Assembly (NCBI RefSeq): GCF_002262875.1
Contig: NZ_NKYE01000015.1
Location: 62,001 to 126,000 of the forward strand
DNA: 64,000 bases
Source: Amycolatopsis antarctica
GTDB taxonomy: Bacteria > Actinomycetota > Actinomycetes > Mycobacteriales > Pseudonocardiaceae
Direction of reading: 5' to 3'
The notes under the pieces are model-generated. The model made no database searches. It saw only the letters and a program-made list of their open reading frames with translations, and was not told the origin of the DNA. Below are positions 9,622 through 18,111 of the stretch, piece by piece. The translations under genes were made by a program, and so were the position numbers. The first letter of the stretch is position 1. Each line of letters opens with the position of its first letter.

Positions 9622-9738
9622 TCACGACAGGATGATCAGTTCCCAGGCGCGCTTTCCGGTGCCCGCGGTCGACAGTGCGAGCGCCGCGGACGCCGCGATG
9701 AGAAGACCGGCCGTTCCGAACTCACGCGAGATAGCCAT
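9622..9738 (-). CDS. Small hydrophobic peptide (38 aa), function unknown
   Basis: Not recognised. The predicted peptide has a charged start (MAISREF), a hydrophobic Ala/Leu-rich stretch (about 8-26) that could be a membrane segment or export signal, and a short tail TGKRAWELIILS. Support comes from an AGAAAGG ribosome site 10 nt before the ATG and from its position between the SARP operon and the secreted paralogues. It converges on the AfsR-like gene with 27 bp between stops. It could be a membrane-active or signalling peptide, or a spurious frame. Confidence 0.45.
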   Translation of the reverse strand: MAISREFGTAGLLIAASAALALSTAGTGKRAWELIILS

Positions 9739-9948
9739 TCGCGATGACCTTTCTGGTTGACGTCGATGAGTTCCGCGTGTTCGTGCAACGAGTTGAAGAC
9801 TTCCAGTAGCGGTCACCCCGGTCAACGTGGTTGCCCGAAGAGTAGAACCGTCTTGACCGAATGGCCGCGCACATCGGCCGCCGCAGAGGAAGCACGCCGT
9901 GTCACGACCGGGCGCGGGTAGCCGCTCACCGGAAACGACTCACGGGCC

Positions 9949-10326
9949 TCAGGGTTCTTCGAGGTTGATGACCGTGTGAAACGCGGTGCCGTTCACCTTG
10001 CACTCCTTGACGTCGGCGCGATCGAAGTTCGCGGAGGAGATGTCGGGATCATTGGCGGCGCCGTGGATGTGTGCGGTGCACTTCCAGTCGTTGGCGCTGT
10101 TCGCCTTCACCTCGAACACTTCGGATTTCCCGGTGTTCCAAGCTCCGGTGCAGGCCTTGTCGGCATCTGTCTCGACGCAGATCTCGGCCACGGTCGCGGA
10201 GAAGTTCGACAATCGGAAGTTGTAGGTACTCTCCGCCTGGCTCACGCCCGTGGTGGCGATGATGCCCGCCCCGATCACGGTGGGCGCGACGACGGCGGTC
10301 AGCAGCGTACGTTTCATCCTGATCAA
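9949..10326 (-). CDS. Secreted four-cysteine protein, paralogue A
   Basis: Secreted protein of 125 residues. A Sec signal peptide (KRTLLTAVVAPTVIGAG to SQA, about 30 residues) precedes a mature part of about 95 residues that begins ESTYNFRLSNFSATVAEIC and has four Cys, likely two disulfides. The TTG at 10326 lies 5 nt after GGAGG; an ATG three codons later is too far from that site. The next gene, at 10355, is a paralogue: signal and first half are almost identical even in DNA, while the C-terminal half differs. No family was recognised; an Ig-like fold is only a guess from length and cysteines. Confidence 0.8.
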   Translation of the reverse strand: MIRMKRTLLTAVVAPTVIGAGIIATTGVSQAESTYNFRLSNFSATVAEICVETDADKACTGAWNTGKSEVFEVKANSANDWKCTAHIHGAANDPDISSANFDRADVKECKVNGTAFHTVINLEEP

Positions 10327-10354
10327 TGGAACCTCCTCGGTCGGACAGGGCTGG

Positions 10355-10720
10355 TTACGGCGCCTTGGTCTTCAGCGTGGTGGCGAACAGAGGGCCTTCC
10401 AGGTAGCACTCCTTGGCCTCGGACCGGTCGAAGAGACCGGAGGACACGTTCCCGCCCATCACGACCTTGGCTTCGCACTTCCAGTCGTTGGCGCTGTTCG
10501 CCCTCACCTCGACTACTGTGGACTTTCCTTGGGGCCACTCGCCCGAGCAGACCTTGTCGGTGTCGGTGTGAACACAGATGTCGGCCACGGTGGCGGAGAA
10601 GTTCGACAGCCGGAAGTTGTAGGTACTCTCCGCCTGGCTCACGCCCGTGGTGGCGATGATGCCCGCCCCGATCACGGTGGGCGCTACGACGGCTGCCAGC
10701 AGCGTACGTTTCATGGGCAT
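10355..10720 (-). CDS. Secreted four-cysteine protein, paralogue B
   Basis: 121 residues, with signal peptide MPMKRTLLAAVVAPTVIGAG and a mature domain with four Cys in the same spacing as the neighbour at 9949. ATG at 10720 follows AGGAGG. It lies directly upstream of paralogue A in the same direction, 28 bp apart, so the two probably share a transcript. The pair shows a recent tandem duplication with divergence in the second half. Function unknown; exposed at or outside the cell surface. Confidence 0.8.
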   Translation of the reverse strand: MPMKRTLLAAVVAPTVIGAGIIATTGVSQAESTYNFRLSNFSATVADICVHTDTDKVCSGEWPQGKSTVVEVRANSANDWKCEAKVVMGGNVSSGLFDRSEAKECYLEGPLFATTLKTKAP

Positions 10721-10990
10721 CGACTGAACCTCCTGTGATCGCCGTGTCAGTGCGAAACGCCATGCGCTGGCATTGCGTTTTTTTCTGACCGTATTGGTGA
10801 CGGTAAGCGGCTTCGGGTTCATTCGCCATGTCCCTTGTTGTCCGAAGAAAAGCATTTTCGGGCAACAGGAGGAGGGGTGTGCCGGCGTTGTTTTCGGAGT
10901 TTCCGGCGTGTCGCGGTCATCGATCAGCGGACTTGCCGTGCACGGCATTGCTTGTGCCGCAACAGGAGCGCAACCGCGTCCACTCCACGG

Positions 10991-11503
10991 TCAGCTCGGT
11001 GTGTTGCCGGTTCCGAGGGGATGGTCTGTCGCGTGGCTTGCACGGGCAGTCAGCTCGGTCTGCAGCAAATGCGGCGACGCGGAGAATCCGTGCCGTTCGT
11101 ACACCGGTACAGCGCGCATCGAGGAATGCACGGTGACCCGTTCCAGTCCCAATTCTGCGGCCAGACGCAGAATCGCGTCGATCAGCCGGCCACCGAGGCC
11201 GTCGTCGCGGGCCTCCGGTACCACGTAGACGCACTGGAGGTCTCCGGAGGCCCGCGAGAACACCCGCGGGCTCGGAACCCGCGCGATGACGACGAGGAAC
11301 GCCATCCCGATGACCTCACCACCGCGCACGAGAACCATGCCCCGGTGCGTGGCCTCGTTCCTTCTCGCCCACGCGGTGAACTCCCGCACGAACCGGTCGC
11401 GTCCGTCGTCCGGCAGGCCGTCCCGCTCGGCGACCCAGCGCCACCGCAGCCGGGCCACGGCGTCGAGTTCGGCAGGGCGGGCGAGGCGGATCTCCGACGT
11501 CAT
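10991..11503 (-). CDS. GNAT-family N-acetyltransferase
   Basis: 170 residues of GNAT fold, transferring an acetyl group from acetyl-CoA to an unknown amine. The core is visible as VYVVPEARDDGLGGRLIDAIL (acetyl-CoA loop with G-x-G-G) followed by AVPVYERHGF, the usual final strand and helix. ATG at 11503 begins MTSEIRLARPAELDAV, a typical GNAT N-terminus. It is monocistronic and divergent from the immunity-type gene at 11640. Confidence 0.85.
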   Translation of the reverse strand: MTSEIRLARPAELDAVARLRWRWVAERDGLPDDGRDRFVREFTAWARRNEATHRGMVLVRGGEVIGMAFLVVIARVPSPRVFSRASGDLQCVYVVPEARDDGLGGRLIDAILRLAAELGLERVTVHSSMRAVPVYERHGFSASPHLLQTELTARASHATDHPLGTGNTPS

Positions 11504-11639
11504 CACGTTTCCATCGTGGCTTTCGGGCGTCGGGCAGGCGAGCATCCCGGCGCGGCCGGACGGAAGCTGTCGCCGGGTGGTCCGAACGGGTGTGCCGAGT
11601 CTCGGCCGGGTCGCGTGTCGGCCATGGGAGAGTCATGTC

Positions 11640-12179
11640 ATGACGGTCGTGTCCGGGGACTTCGAACTGACGATGAGCGAGCTGCGAGTGGTCGCACGTT
11701 ACGTGGTGGAGAGCGCGGAAGCCGTCCTGCCCGTATTCGAGGAACTCCATCCTGATGACGCCCGGCCCCGTGCCGCCGTCGACGCCGCCCGGGAGTTCGT
11801 CGGCGGCGCGAACAGGACGAGGCTGCAGCGCGTCACCTCGCTGGACGCACACAGGGCCGCGAAGGACGCGGCCACCGAGACTGGGCGCCTCGCCGCCCGG
11901 GCCGCGGGCGATGCCGCGTCCGCCGCGTACCTCCATCCGATCGCCAGAGCTACCCAGGTCGGCCACATCCTGCGTGCCGCGGCCTGCGTGGCGCGGATAG
12001 CAGAGTTGCGCGCGGGCGACGATCCCGAAGCCGGAACCGAGTCGATCGAGCAGGCCGGGCGACGTGCCACCCCGGTCCTGATCGACGTACTTCGGCGCTA
12101 CCCGCCTGCCCCGGCGGGACGGAACCGTGTCGCGCAGCTCATGTCCACTTTGGACGAATCCTTGCGTGCCGACCTTTGA
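11640..12179 (+). CDS. Imm5-like putative immunity protein
   Basis: All-helical protein of 179 residues resembling the Imm5-like family. Visible features are ELRVVARYVVESAEAVLPVFEE at the start, then RPRAAVDAAREF, repeated A-rich helices and the motif AAYLHPIARATQVGHILRAAA. Such proteins were named from toxin-immunity loci, but free-standing copies like this one without a toxin neighbour are common. ATG at 11640 is preceded by GGGAGAG. An exact GTCCA-CTT-TGGAC palindrome lies in its last codons (12143-12155). Confidence 0.7.
   Translation: MTVVSGDFELTMSELRVVARYVVESAEAVLPVFEELHPDDARPRAAVDAAREFVGGANRTRLQRVTSLDAHRAAKDAATETGRLAARAAGDAASAAYLHPIARATQVGHILRAAACVARIAELRAGDDPEAGTESIEQAGRRATPVLIDVLRRYPPAPAGRNRVAQLMSTLDESLRADL
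12143..12155. repeat. GTCCA-CTT-TGGAC palindrome (exact copy)
   Basis: 13-bp palindrome at the 3' end of the Imm5-like gene, in the same relative place as the copy ending the AfsR-like gene. Confidence 0.6.
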
Positions 12180-12209
12180 TGGCTGGTCGCGACGTGGATG
12201 ACGGGCATG

Positions 12210-12818
12210 TCACGCGCGCGCGGTGGCGGTGAACAGGGCGTCCAGATGGCGGTCCATCAGGGCCATCGCGGTGCCGGGATCGTGTACGTCGAGCAGCACG
12301 TAATTGGCCAGTCCCTCGGCCAGGCAGACCAGCAGTTCCGCTTCGGTGTCCGGATCCCGGCCGGGGGTCAGAGCGCGCGCCTCGGCCGCGCGGTGCAGCT
12401 GGCCGGCGAACAGTGCGGCCAGCGGACGCGTGCCGTCGCGGGTGATCGTCCGTAGCTCCTCGTCGTGCACCGCCCTGGACAGAAAGGCCACGTGCACGAG
12501 CAGCCCGGAGCGGCTTTGCGGGTCGAGTGGCAGCATCTCCCGCAGGGTCGTGCGGATGAGCAGGTACGGGGTCGTGGGCCCATCGGACGCGAGCCGCTCA
12601 CCCACTCGCTGTGTGGCGAGCTCGCCGACCCGCCGCAGTGCGAACAACAGGAGTTCGTCCTTGCTGCGGAAGTAGTGCTGCAACTGTCCGAGGGAGACCT
12701 CGGCCTCGCCGGCGATCTCGCGCAACCCGACGTCGTCGAGACCACGATCGACCGCGATCCGGGTCAGCGCATCGGCGATCCGGTTCCTGCGCTGCTCGTG
12801 GTCCACCCGCTGGGCCAT
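12210..12818 (-). CDS. TetR-family repressor
   Basis: 202 residues. The N-terminal TetR helix-turn-helix is clear (RIADALTRIAVDRGLDDVG, then IAGEAEVSLGQLQHYFRSKDELL), followed by a helical ligand domain with a TetR_C-like end. It is divergent from the membrane-protein gene at 12967 with 148 bp between starts. That gap holds an inverted repeat (12913-12944), so repression of itself and of the membrane protein is likely. The ligand is unknown. Confidence 0.9.
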   Translation of the reverse strand: MAQRVDHEQRRNRIADALTRIAVDRGLDDVGLREIAGEAEVSLGQLQHYFRSKDELLLFALRRVGELATQRVGERLASDGPTTPYLLIRTTLREMLPLDPQSRSGLLVHVAFLSRAVHDEELRTITRDGTRPLAALFAGQLHRAAEARALTPGRDPDTEAELLVCLAEGLANYVLLDVHDPGTAMALMDRHLDALFTATARA

Positions 12819-12912
12819 GTGTGCTCCTCCCTGTCCTCGGCCGAATTCCGGCCCCCGTGGACCGATCCTCGGGCGCTCCGGCGATACGAGCCCGCCACTG
12901 GTGGCAAGTCAG

Positions 12913-12944
12913 TTGTACTGCTAGCGTCAAGTGTAGCAATACGA
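12913..12944. promoter_or_regulatory. Inverted repeat, candidate TetR operator
   Basis: TTGTACTGCTA (12913-12923) and TAGCAATACGA (12934-12944) form an inverted repeat, 9 of 11 positions paired, 10 bp apart. It lies between the divergent TetR and VC0807-type genes, just upstream of the latter's ribosome site. Confidence 0.5.
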
Positions 12945-12966
12945 TTGACTTAAGACAGGGGATCCT

Positions 12967-13575
12967 ATGAGTGCCCGATCGGCCGCACTCTTCACGGCCG
13001 CATGGGACATCGGCGCCACGGTCGGCACCTACTACGTCCTGCGGCTCGCCGGCGTCTCCGAGCGGACCGCGCTGCTGGTCGCCGGCGTCCTGGCGGCGAC
13101 CCGGCTGGTCTGGGTGGCGATACGACGGCGACAGGTCACCTGGTTCGCCGCGACCATGCTCGCGGTCTTCGGCCTGGGCCTGTTGCTGACCTTCCTGTCC
13201 GGCGACGCCCGCTTCCTGCTGTTCAAGGATTCGATCCTCACCGCCGGGCTCGGCCTCGTCTTCCTGCTCAGCGCCGTGACCGGGCGTCCGCTGACCCTGT
13301 CGGCCGCCCAGACCGCCCAACCGTGGTGGGCGGGCCGGCTCGACGAGATGTTCCAACACGACGCGGACGTGCGGCGGCGGATGATCATCAGCGCCGTCGT
13401 CTGGGGTGTCGCTCTGCTCACGGAGGCCGTCCTGCGCGTCCCGCTGGTCTACACGCTTCCGGTCGACGTCATGGTGGCGGTGTCGGATGTGCTGCTCTGG
13501 GGCACCTTGGCACTGGTGGCCGCCTGGAACCTGGTGTACACCCGTGCGCTCTGGCGGACACTCGTGTCCGCGTGA
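12967..13575 (+). CDS. VC0807-type integral membrane protein
   Basis: 202 residues with about six hydrophobic helices. The pattern AWDIGATVGTYYVLRLAGVSE and FLLFKDSILTAGLGLVFLLSA matches the VC0807/septation-protein-A-like membrane family, whose biochemical role is unknown. ATG at 12967 follows AGGGG. It is divergent from, and probably controlled by, the TetR gene at 12210. Confidence 0.8.
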   Translation: MSARSAALFTAAWDIGATVGTYYVLRLAGVSERTALLVAGVLAATRLVWVAIRRRQVTWFAATMLAVFGLGLLLTFLSGDARFLLFKDSILTAGLGLVFLLSAVTGRPLTLSAAQTAQPWWAGRLDEMFQHDADVRRRMIISAVVWGVALLTEAVLRVPLVYTLPVDVMVAVSDVLLWGTLALVAAWNLVYTRALWRTLVSA

Positions 13576-13718
13576 CCCGCCCCGGCGCGTCCGGACCGAC
13601 CTCCCATGTGTGGCGAGCCGCCTTTCCGGCTTCGGCCTGCTCGTGCGCACCGTTTGCGCGGGCCGGGTACCGGGCATTCCGGCGTCACTCCTGTTCCCCT
13701 GGACAAAGGATTGAAGTC

Positions 13719-14159
13719 ATGGTCGAGGTCACCCGTACGTTCACCGTCAGCACCCCGCCCGAGCAGGTGCACGATTACCTGCGGGACTTCTCGAACGCCG
13801 CCGAATGGGACCCCGGGACCGTGTCCTGCGAACGGATCGGGAGCGGCCCCGTCGAGATCGGTACCCAGTGGCGCAACGTGTCGAAGATCGCCGGTATCGA
13901 GACGGCCCTGACCTACGAACTCACCACACTGAAGCCGGGGAACCTGGTGTTCACCGGCAACAACGACACCGCGACCACGGCCGACGACATCCGGATCGCG
14001 CCCGGTGACCGCCCGGGGACGACCGAGATCGCCTACCACGCCACCATCGAGTTCCTCGGTGCCGCGAAGCTGGCCGCGCCCATTGCCAAGGGCGTGTTCG
14101 AGAAGGTGGGCGTTGACACGGAACGCAGTCTCACCGGCATTTTCGGGGCCATAGACTGA
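13719..14159 (+). CDS. SRPBCC-family protein
   Basis: 146-residue helix-grip (START-like) domain. It opens with VEVTRTFTVSTPPEQVHDYLRDF and contains AAEWDPGTVSCERI, classic features of the polyketide cyclase/dehydrase SRPBCC group that binds hydrophobic ligands. ATG at 13719 follows AAAGGA. A strong hairpin between it and the convergent SDR gene probably terminates both. Confidence 0.85.
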   Translation: MVEVTRTFTVSTPPEQVHDYLRDFSNAAEWDPGTVSCERIGSGPVEIGTQWRNVSKIAGIETALTYELTTLKPGNLVFTGNNDTATTADDIRIAPGDRPGTTEIAYHATIEFLGAAKLAAPIAKGVFEKVGVDTERSLTGIFGAID

Positions 14160-14204
14160 ATCCCGGCCCGTCGCAGCGGGCGCCGCGAGCACGCCGATGC
14201 CGGG

Positions 14205-14239
14205 CACCGGCGCCGACGCCCCCGTCGTCGGCGCCGGTG
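14205..14239. terminator. Bidirectional hairpin terminator
   Basis: CACCGGCGCCGACG (14205-14218) and CGTCGGCGCCGGTG (14226-14239) form a perfect 14-bp stem with a 7-nt loop. It lies between the convergent SRPBCC and SDR genes. There is no T-run, as is usual in GC-rich actinobacteria. Confidence 0.65.
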
Positions 14240-14244
14240 TCCGC

Positions 14245-15099
14245 TCAGCCCGGGGTGGTCTCACCGCCGAGGGGGGCGAGCACTTCGCCGGTGTAGTACG
14301 ACGACATGCGATTCGACGCGAGGAACACGTAGGAGGGCGCGAGTTCGTCGGGCTGGGCCGGTCGTCCGTAGGGGACCTGGGTGCCGAAGTCGGCCGTCTT
14401 CTCCGCCGAGAACGTCGAGGGTATGAGTGGTGTCCACACCGGACCGGGGGCGACACAGTTTATCCGGACACCGCGCGAGGCAAGGGCTTGTGCCATGGAG
14501 TAGGTCCAGGCGTGCACGGCGCCCTTGGTGGCCGAGTAGTCGATGAGTGACTTGTTGCCGCGCAGGCCGTTGACCGAGCCGGTGTTGATGATGGCGGCCC
14601 CCTCACCCAGGTGGGGAAGCGCGGCGGCGGTCACCCGGAAGTAGCTGTGGATGTTGACGTCGAAGGTGCGCATCCACTGCTCTTCGGTCAGTTGCTCGGG
14701 CGAGTCCAGCGGCCACTGGACGGCCACGTTGTTCACCAGTACGTCGAGACCGCCGAGTTGCCGCGTGGTCTGGTCGACCACGGCGGCACACTGCTCGGCG
14801 CTCGCCAAATCGCCCGGCAGCAGCACGCAGGCGCGCCCTTCGGCACGCACGTGTTCGGCGGTCCGCTCCGCGTCCTCGTGTTCATCGAGGTAGGCGATCG
14901 CGATGTCGGCGCCTTCCTTGGCGAAGGCGATGGCCACGGCACGGCCGATGCCGGAATCGCCACCGGTGATCAGTGCACGCCGGTCACGGAGCAGGTCGCG
15001 GCCCTGGTAGTCGCCCATGGTGTCCCGCGGCGCCGGATCCATCCGGTCCGTGGTACCTGGTGGGTTCTGCTGTTGTTCCGGTTGCGGCGAGTCGGCCAC
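14245..15099 (-). CDS. Short-chain dehydrogenase/reductase (YghA/GsiB-like)
   Basis: 284-residue NAD(P)-dependent oxidoreductase. A Pro/Gln-rich N-terminal extension (first 35 residues) precedes the Rossmann motif TGGDSGIGRA, NNVA and the catalytic YSATKGA (Tyr-x3-Lys), ending with APLGGETTPG. The extension and motifs match the YghA/general-stress SDR subgroup, often stress-induced; the substrate is not known. It faces the SRPBCC gene, with a shared hairpin between. Confidence 0.9.
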   Translation of the reverse strand: MADSPQPEQQQNPPGTTDRMDPAPRDTMGDYQGRDLLRDRRALITGGDSGIGRAVAIAFAKEGADIAIAYLDEHEDAERTAEHVRAEGRACVLLPGDLASAEQCAAVVDQTTRQLGGLDVLVNNVAVQWPLDSPEQLTEEQWMRTFDVNIHSYFRVTAAALPHLGEGAAIINTGSVNGLRGNKSLIDYSATKGAVHAWTYSMAQALASRGVRINCVAPGPVWTPLIPSTFSAEKTADFGTQVPYGRPAQPDELAPSYVFLASNRMSSYYTGEVLAPLGGETTPG

Positions 15100-15426
15100 T
15101 GGATTCCTCCTTCATCGGCGTTCCGCGAGTGATACCCAGCCAGGGGCGGCACGAATCCGCTGCCGGAGCGGGGCGGCGGGGGAGCGGCGAACGGAGATGC
15201 CACACGCGATACGGCGAACCAGGACCGGAAGGAATGCGGGCTGGTCGCTCGTACCCGGCGAGAGGGTTGACCTCGCAGGTCGGCGTAGTAGCGTCGAGGG
15301 TGGCTGTCATTCCGTTGAGCAGCAGCGGTTGTACGTCCGAACACACGCCCACCTCGCAGTGGGCCGAGGTCGGACACGTGCGGCGACGCTGTTGCCGTCT
15401 CCGCATGTGTCCTCGCGGAGGAACAA
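15100..15426. other. Intergenic region with promoter and structured leader for the STAS gene
   Basis: There is no gene here. It contains the SDR promoter on the minus strand and, on the plus strand, a -35/-10 pair (15267-15294) and a self-complementary leader (15335-15375), both listed separately. Confidence 0.5.
15267..15294 (+). promoter_or_regulatory. Candidate housekeeping-type promoter
   Basis: TTGACC (15267-15272), a 16-bp spacer, then TAGCGT (15289-15294). Transcription would start near 15301 and give a leader of about 125 nt for the STAS gene. Confidence 0.35.
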
Positions 15427-15897
15427 GTGAGTAACGCGTACAGCGCCGGGTCGCGGCAGCCGACAATGCCGCGAGAGGCGGCGACAGAGTTTCGCGCGAC
15501 CGGCTTGGTGGTCCACGTCCGCGCCAAGGCCGGTGGCATCCTGGTGACGGCCGACGGCGACGTCGATCCGTGTTCGCTCGGTGCCCTCTGCGGAGCGCTG
15601 GAAAACGAGCCGCAGTCCCGTACGGCGGCTCTGGAGATCGACCTCACTCGGGTGTCGTTCTGCTGCACCGACGGGCTGACGCTGCTCATGCACCTGTCGC
15701 AGCGATGTGCCGAGTCGCATCGGCCGTGCCGGTTCGCGTTCAGCCGGGCCGTCAGCCGTCCACTGCGCCTGCTCGGATGGCTGGACCACATGCAGATCCG
15801 CGACGAAGGCATCCGCTCGGATGCCTCCGATACCCGGCGTGTCACCAGCCTGTCCTCCGGCGCTTCCGCCGGCTCGGCCCGGGAGGCCGTGACCTGA
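15427..15897 (+). CDS. STAS-domain anti-sigma factor antagonist
   Basis: 156 residues. The STAS core GILVTADGDVDPCSLGALCGAL, then ALEIDLTRVSFCCTDGLTLLMHL, matches the anti-anti-sigma fold. At the usual phosphorylated-Ser position the sequence reads FCCTDGL, with Thr or Cys in place of the common DSSG. This family releases sigma factors by binding their anti-sigma kinases, but no kinase partner gene is adjacent. GTG at 15427 follows GGAGG. Confidence 0.75.
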   Translation: MSNAYSAGSRQPTMPREAATEFRATGLVVHVRAKAGGILVTADGDVDPCSLGALCGALENEPQSRTAALEIDLTRVSFCCTDGLTLLMHLSQRCAESHRPCRFAFSRAVSRPLRLLGWLDHMQIRDEGIRSDASDTRRVTSLSSGASAGSAREAVT

Positions 15898-16179
15898 CAG
15901 CCGGGCACGCCACCTCGGCCCGCTGACGGTGAGTTCTCCGTCTCGGTCGCGGCACAGGCTCGCCCGTGAGGGTCGGTCACCCGCCGAATTCTCGGCGTTC
16001 GCGCCGGAGCCGTCGTCGCCTGCTCTGCCTCGGCCGAGCCCCAGAGCTCCGCGTCCCTTGTGGACACGAGCATCGGTGGAGTGACCACGTTCACAACGTT
16101 TGGTGGTTGCGTATGCCGTTGCGGCACAGCGTCTGCTGACGGGAGGAGGCAACACCGTCGACGACCGAGGAGAACGATC

Positions 16180-18072
16180 ATGGCACTGCCCGAGACGATC
16201 GCCGTCGAGGACTTTCTGCGCCCGCCGGAGCGGACCGGCGCGACCATTTCGCCCGACGGCACGCGACTGGCTTTCCTGGCTCCGTGGAAGAACCGGCTCA
16301 ATGTGTGGATCCAGGATCTCGACTCCGATGCGGAAGCCCGCTGTGTGACCGCCGACGAAACCCGTACGGTCCAGGACTACCGGTGGACCGATGACCCGCG
16401 TTGGCTGCTCTATCTGCAGGACGACGGCGGTGACGAGAACTGGCACATCTTCCGGGTCGATCTCGACGATCCGGGCGCGGACACGGTCGACCTGACGCCG
16501 TTCCCCGGTTCCCGCGTGCTCGATCTCCAGTTGCCGCCGCAGCGGCCGGGCACGGCGATCGTGCAGCTCACCGGCCGGGAGGGGATCGCGGTCGAGCTGC
16601 ACGAACTCGACATCGCGACCGGCGAGCTCACCCTGCTCTCCGGTGACGTCGACGCGGTCAAGGCCGTGCACTACGTCGGTGACGGGTCGCTGCTCGTCGA
16701 GCGCCTGAACGACGAGGGGGACACCGAGGTCCTGCGCGCCTGCGATGGTGCCGGCGAGCCGCGCCACGTCACGACCTTCGCGGGTACCGATTACCCGGTG
16801 GGCGTCTACCCCTTCGTGGTCACCCCCGACGGCACCGGCCTCTGGGTCGGATCGAACCGCGGTACCGACCGCACCAGGCTCGTCCGCATCGACCTCGCCA
16901 CCGGCGAGGAGACCGAGGTCGACAGCCATCCCACCTTCGACCTGGACGGCCGCGCGCAGGCACTGACCAAGTTGCCCGCACCGCTGATCCGGGATCGGCG
17001 GACGGGGGAGTTGCTGGGGGCGCGCTATCTCGGGCAGCGGCAGGTGATCCATGCGCTGGAGCCGGGTTTCGCGGAGGTACTGGCCAATTTGGAGTCCCTC
17101 TCCGATGGTGACCTGGCGTCGATCTCCTCCGACCGGGACGGGCGGCGGTGGGTCGTCTCCTTCTCCCACGACCGCGATCCCGGCGTGACCTGGTTCTACG
17201 ACCACTCCACCGGGGAGAGCCGGATGCTGTTCCGGCCGAACCCGCACCTCGACCCGGACGTGATGGCCCCGACCGTCCCGGTCACGATCACCGCCCGCGA
17301 CGGACTCCGGCTTCCCTCGTACCTCACCCTGCCGGTCGGCGTGGAGCCGTCGAATCTGCCGATGGTGTTGCTGGTGCACGGCGGGCCGTGGACCCGTGAC
17401 GCCTGGGGCGGCGACCGGTCCGTGCAGGTGCTGGCCAATCGCGGCTACGCGGTACTGCAGGTCAACTTCCGCGGCTCGGCCGGGTTCGGCAAGGCCCACA
17501 TGCAGGCCGCAGTCGGCGAGTTCGCCGGGAAGATGCACGACGACCTCATCGACGCCGTCGACTGGGCGGTCGAACAGGGATACGCCGACCCGGACCGGGT
17601 CGGGATCTTCGGCGGGTCGTACGGTGGTTACGCGACCCTGGTCGGGGTCAGCTTCACCCCGGACCGTTTCGCCGCCGCCGTCGAGTACGTCGGCATCTCC
17701 AACCTGGCCACCTTCATGCGCAGCGTGCCCGAATACGCGAAGCCGTCGCTGGGGGTGAACTGGTACCGCTACGTCGGCGACCCCGCCGACCCCGTGCAGG
17801 AGGCGGACATTCTCGCCCGCTCACCGATCAGCAGGGTCGAGGCCATCCGCACTCCGTTGATGGTCGTGCAGGGGGCCAACGACACCCGCGTGGTGCGGAC
17901 CGAGTCCGACCAGATCGTTGACGCCCTGCGCGCCCGTGGGGTCGACGTGGACTACCTGGTGTTCGACGACGAGGGTCACTTCATCGTCAACCCGGAGAAC
18001 CTGGTCACGATGTTCCGGGCGGCCGAGCGCTTCCTCGCCCAGCACCTGGGTGGCCGGGAGTACCGGGGCTGA
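16180..18072 (+). CDS. S9-family prolyl oligopeptidase-type serine peptidase
   Basis: 630 residues in the cytosol; no signal peptide. An N-terminal seven-bladed propeller (about 1-370) precedes an alpha/beta hydrolase catalytic domain with HGGPWTRDAWGG, the nucleophile motif GGSYGGYA, the acid in QGANDTRV and the catalytic His in DDEGHFI. It is expected to cleave short peptides after Pro or Ala. ATG at 16180 follows GAGGAG; the frame is open upstream without homology. Confidence 0.92.
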   Translation: MALPETIAVEDFLRPPERTGATISPDGTRLAFLAPWKNRLNVWIQDLDSDAEARCVTADETRTVQDYRWTDDPRWLLYLQDDGGDENWHIFRVDLDDPGADTVDLTPFPGSRVLDLQLPPQRPGTAIVQLTGREGIAVELHELDIATGELTLLSGDVDAVKAVHYVGDGSLLVERLNDEGDTEVLRACDGAGEPRHVTTFAGTDYPVGVYPFVVTPDGTGLWVGSNRGTDRTRLVRIDLATGEETEVDSHPTFDLDGRAQALTKLPAPLIRDRRTGELLGARYLGQRQVIHALEPGFAEVLANLESLSDGDLASISSDRDGRRWVVSFSHDRDPGVTWFYDHSTGESRMLFRPNPHLDPDVMAPTVPVTITARDGLRLPSYLTLPVGVEPSNLPMVLLVHGGPWTRDAWGGDRSVQVLANRGYAVLQVNFRGSAGFGKAHMQAAVGEFAGKMHDDLIDAVDWAVEQGYADPDRVGIFGGSYGGYATLVGVSFTPDRFAAAVEYVGISNLATFMRSVPEYAKPSLGVNWYRYVGDPADPVQEADILARSPISRVEAIRTPLMVVQGANDTRVVRTESDQIVDALRARGVDVDYLVFDDEGHFIVNPENLVTMFRAAERFLAQHLGGREYRG

Positions 18073-18111
18073 CAAGGGCCACCCTCCGCCGGCACGACCC
18101 GGCCTCCGCCG

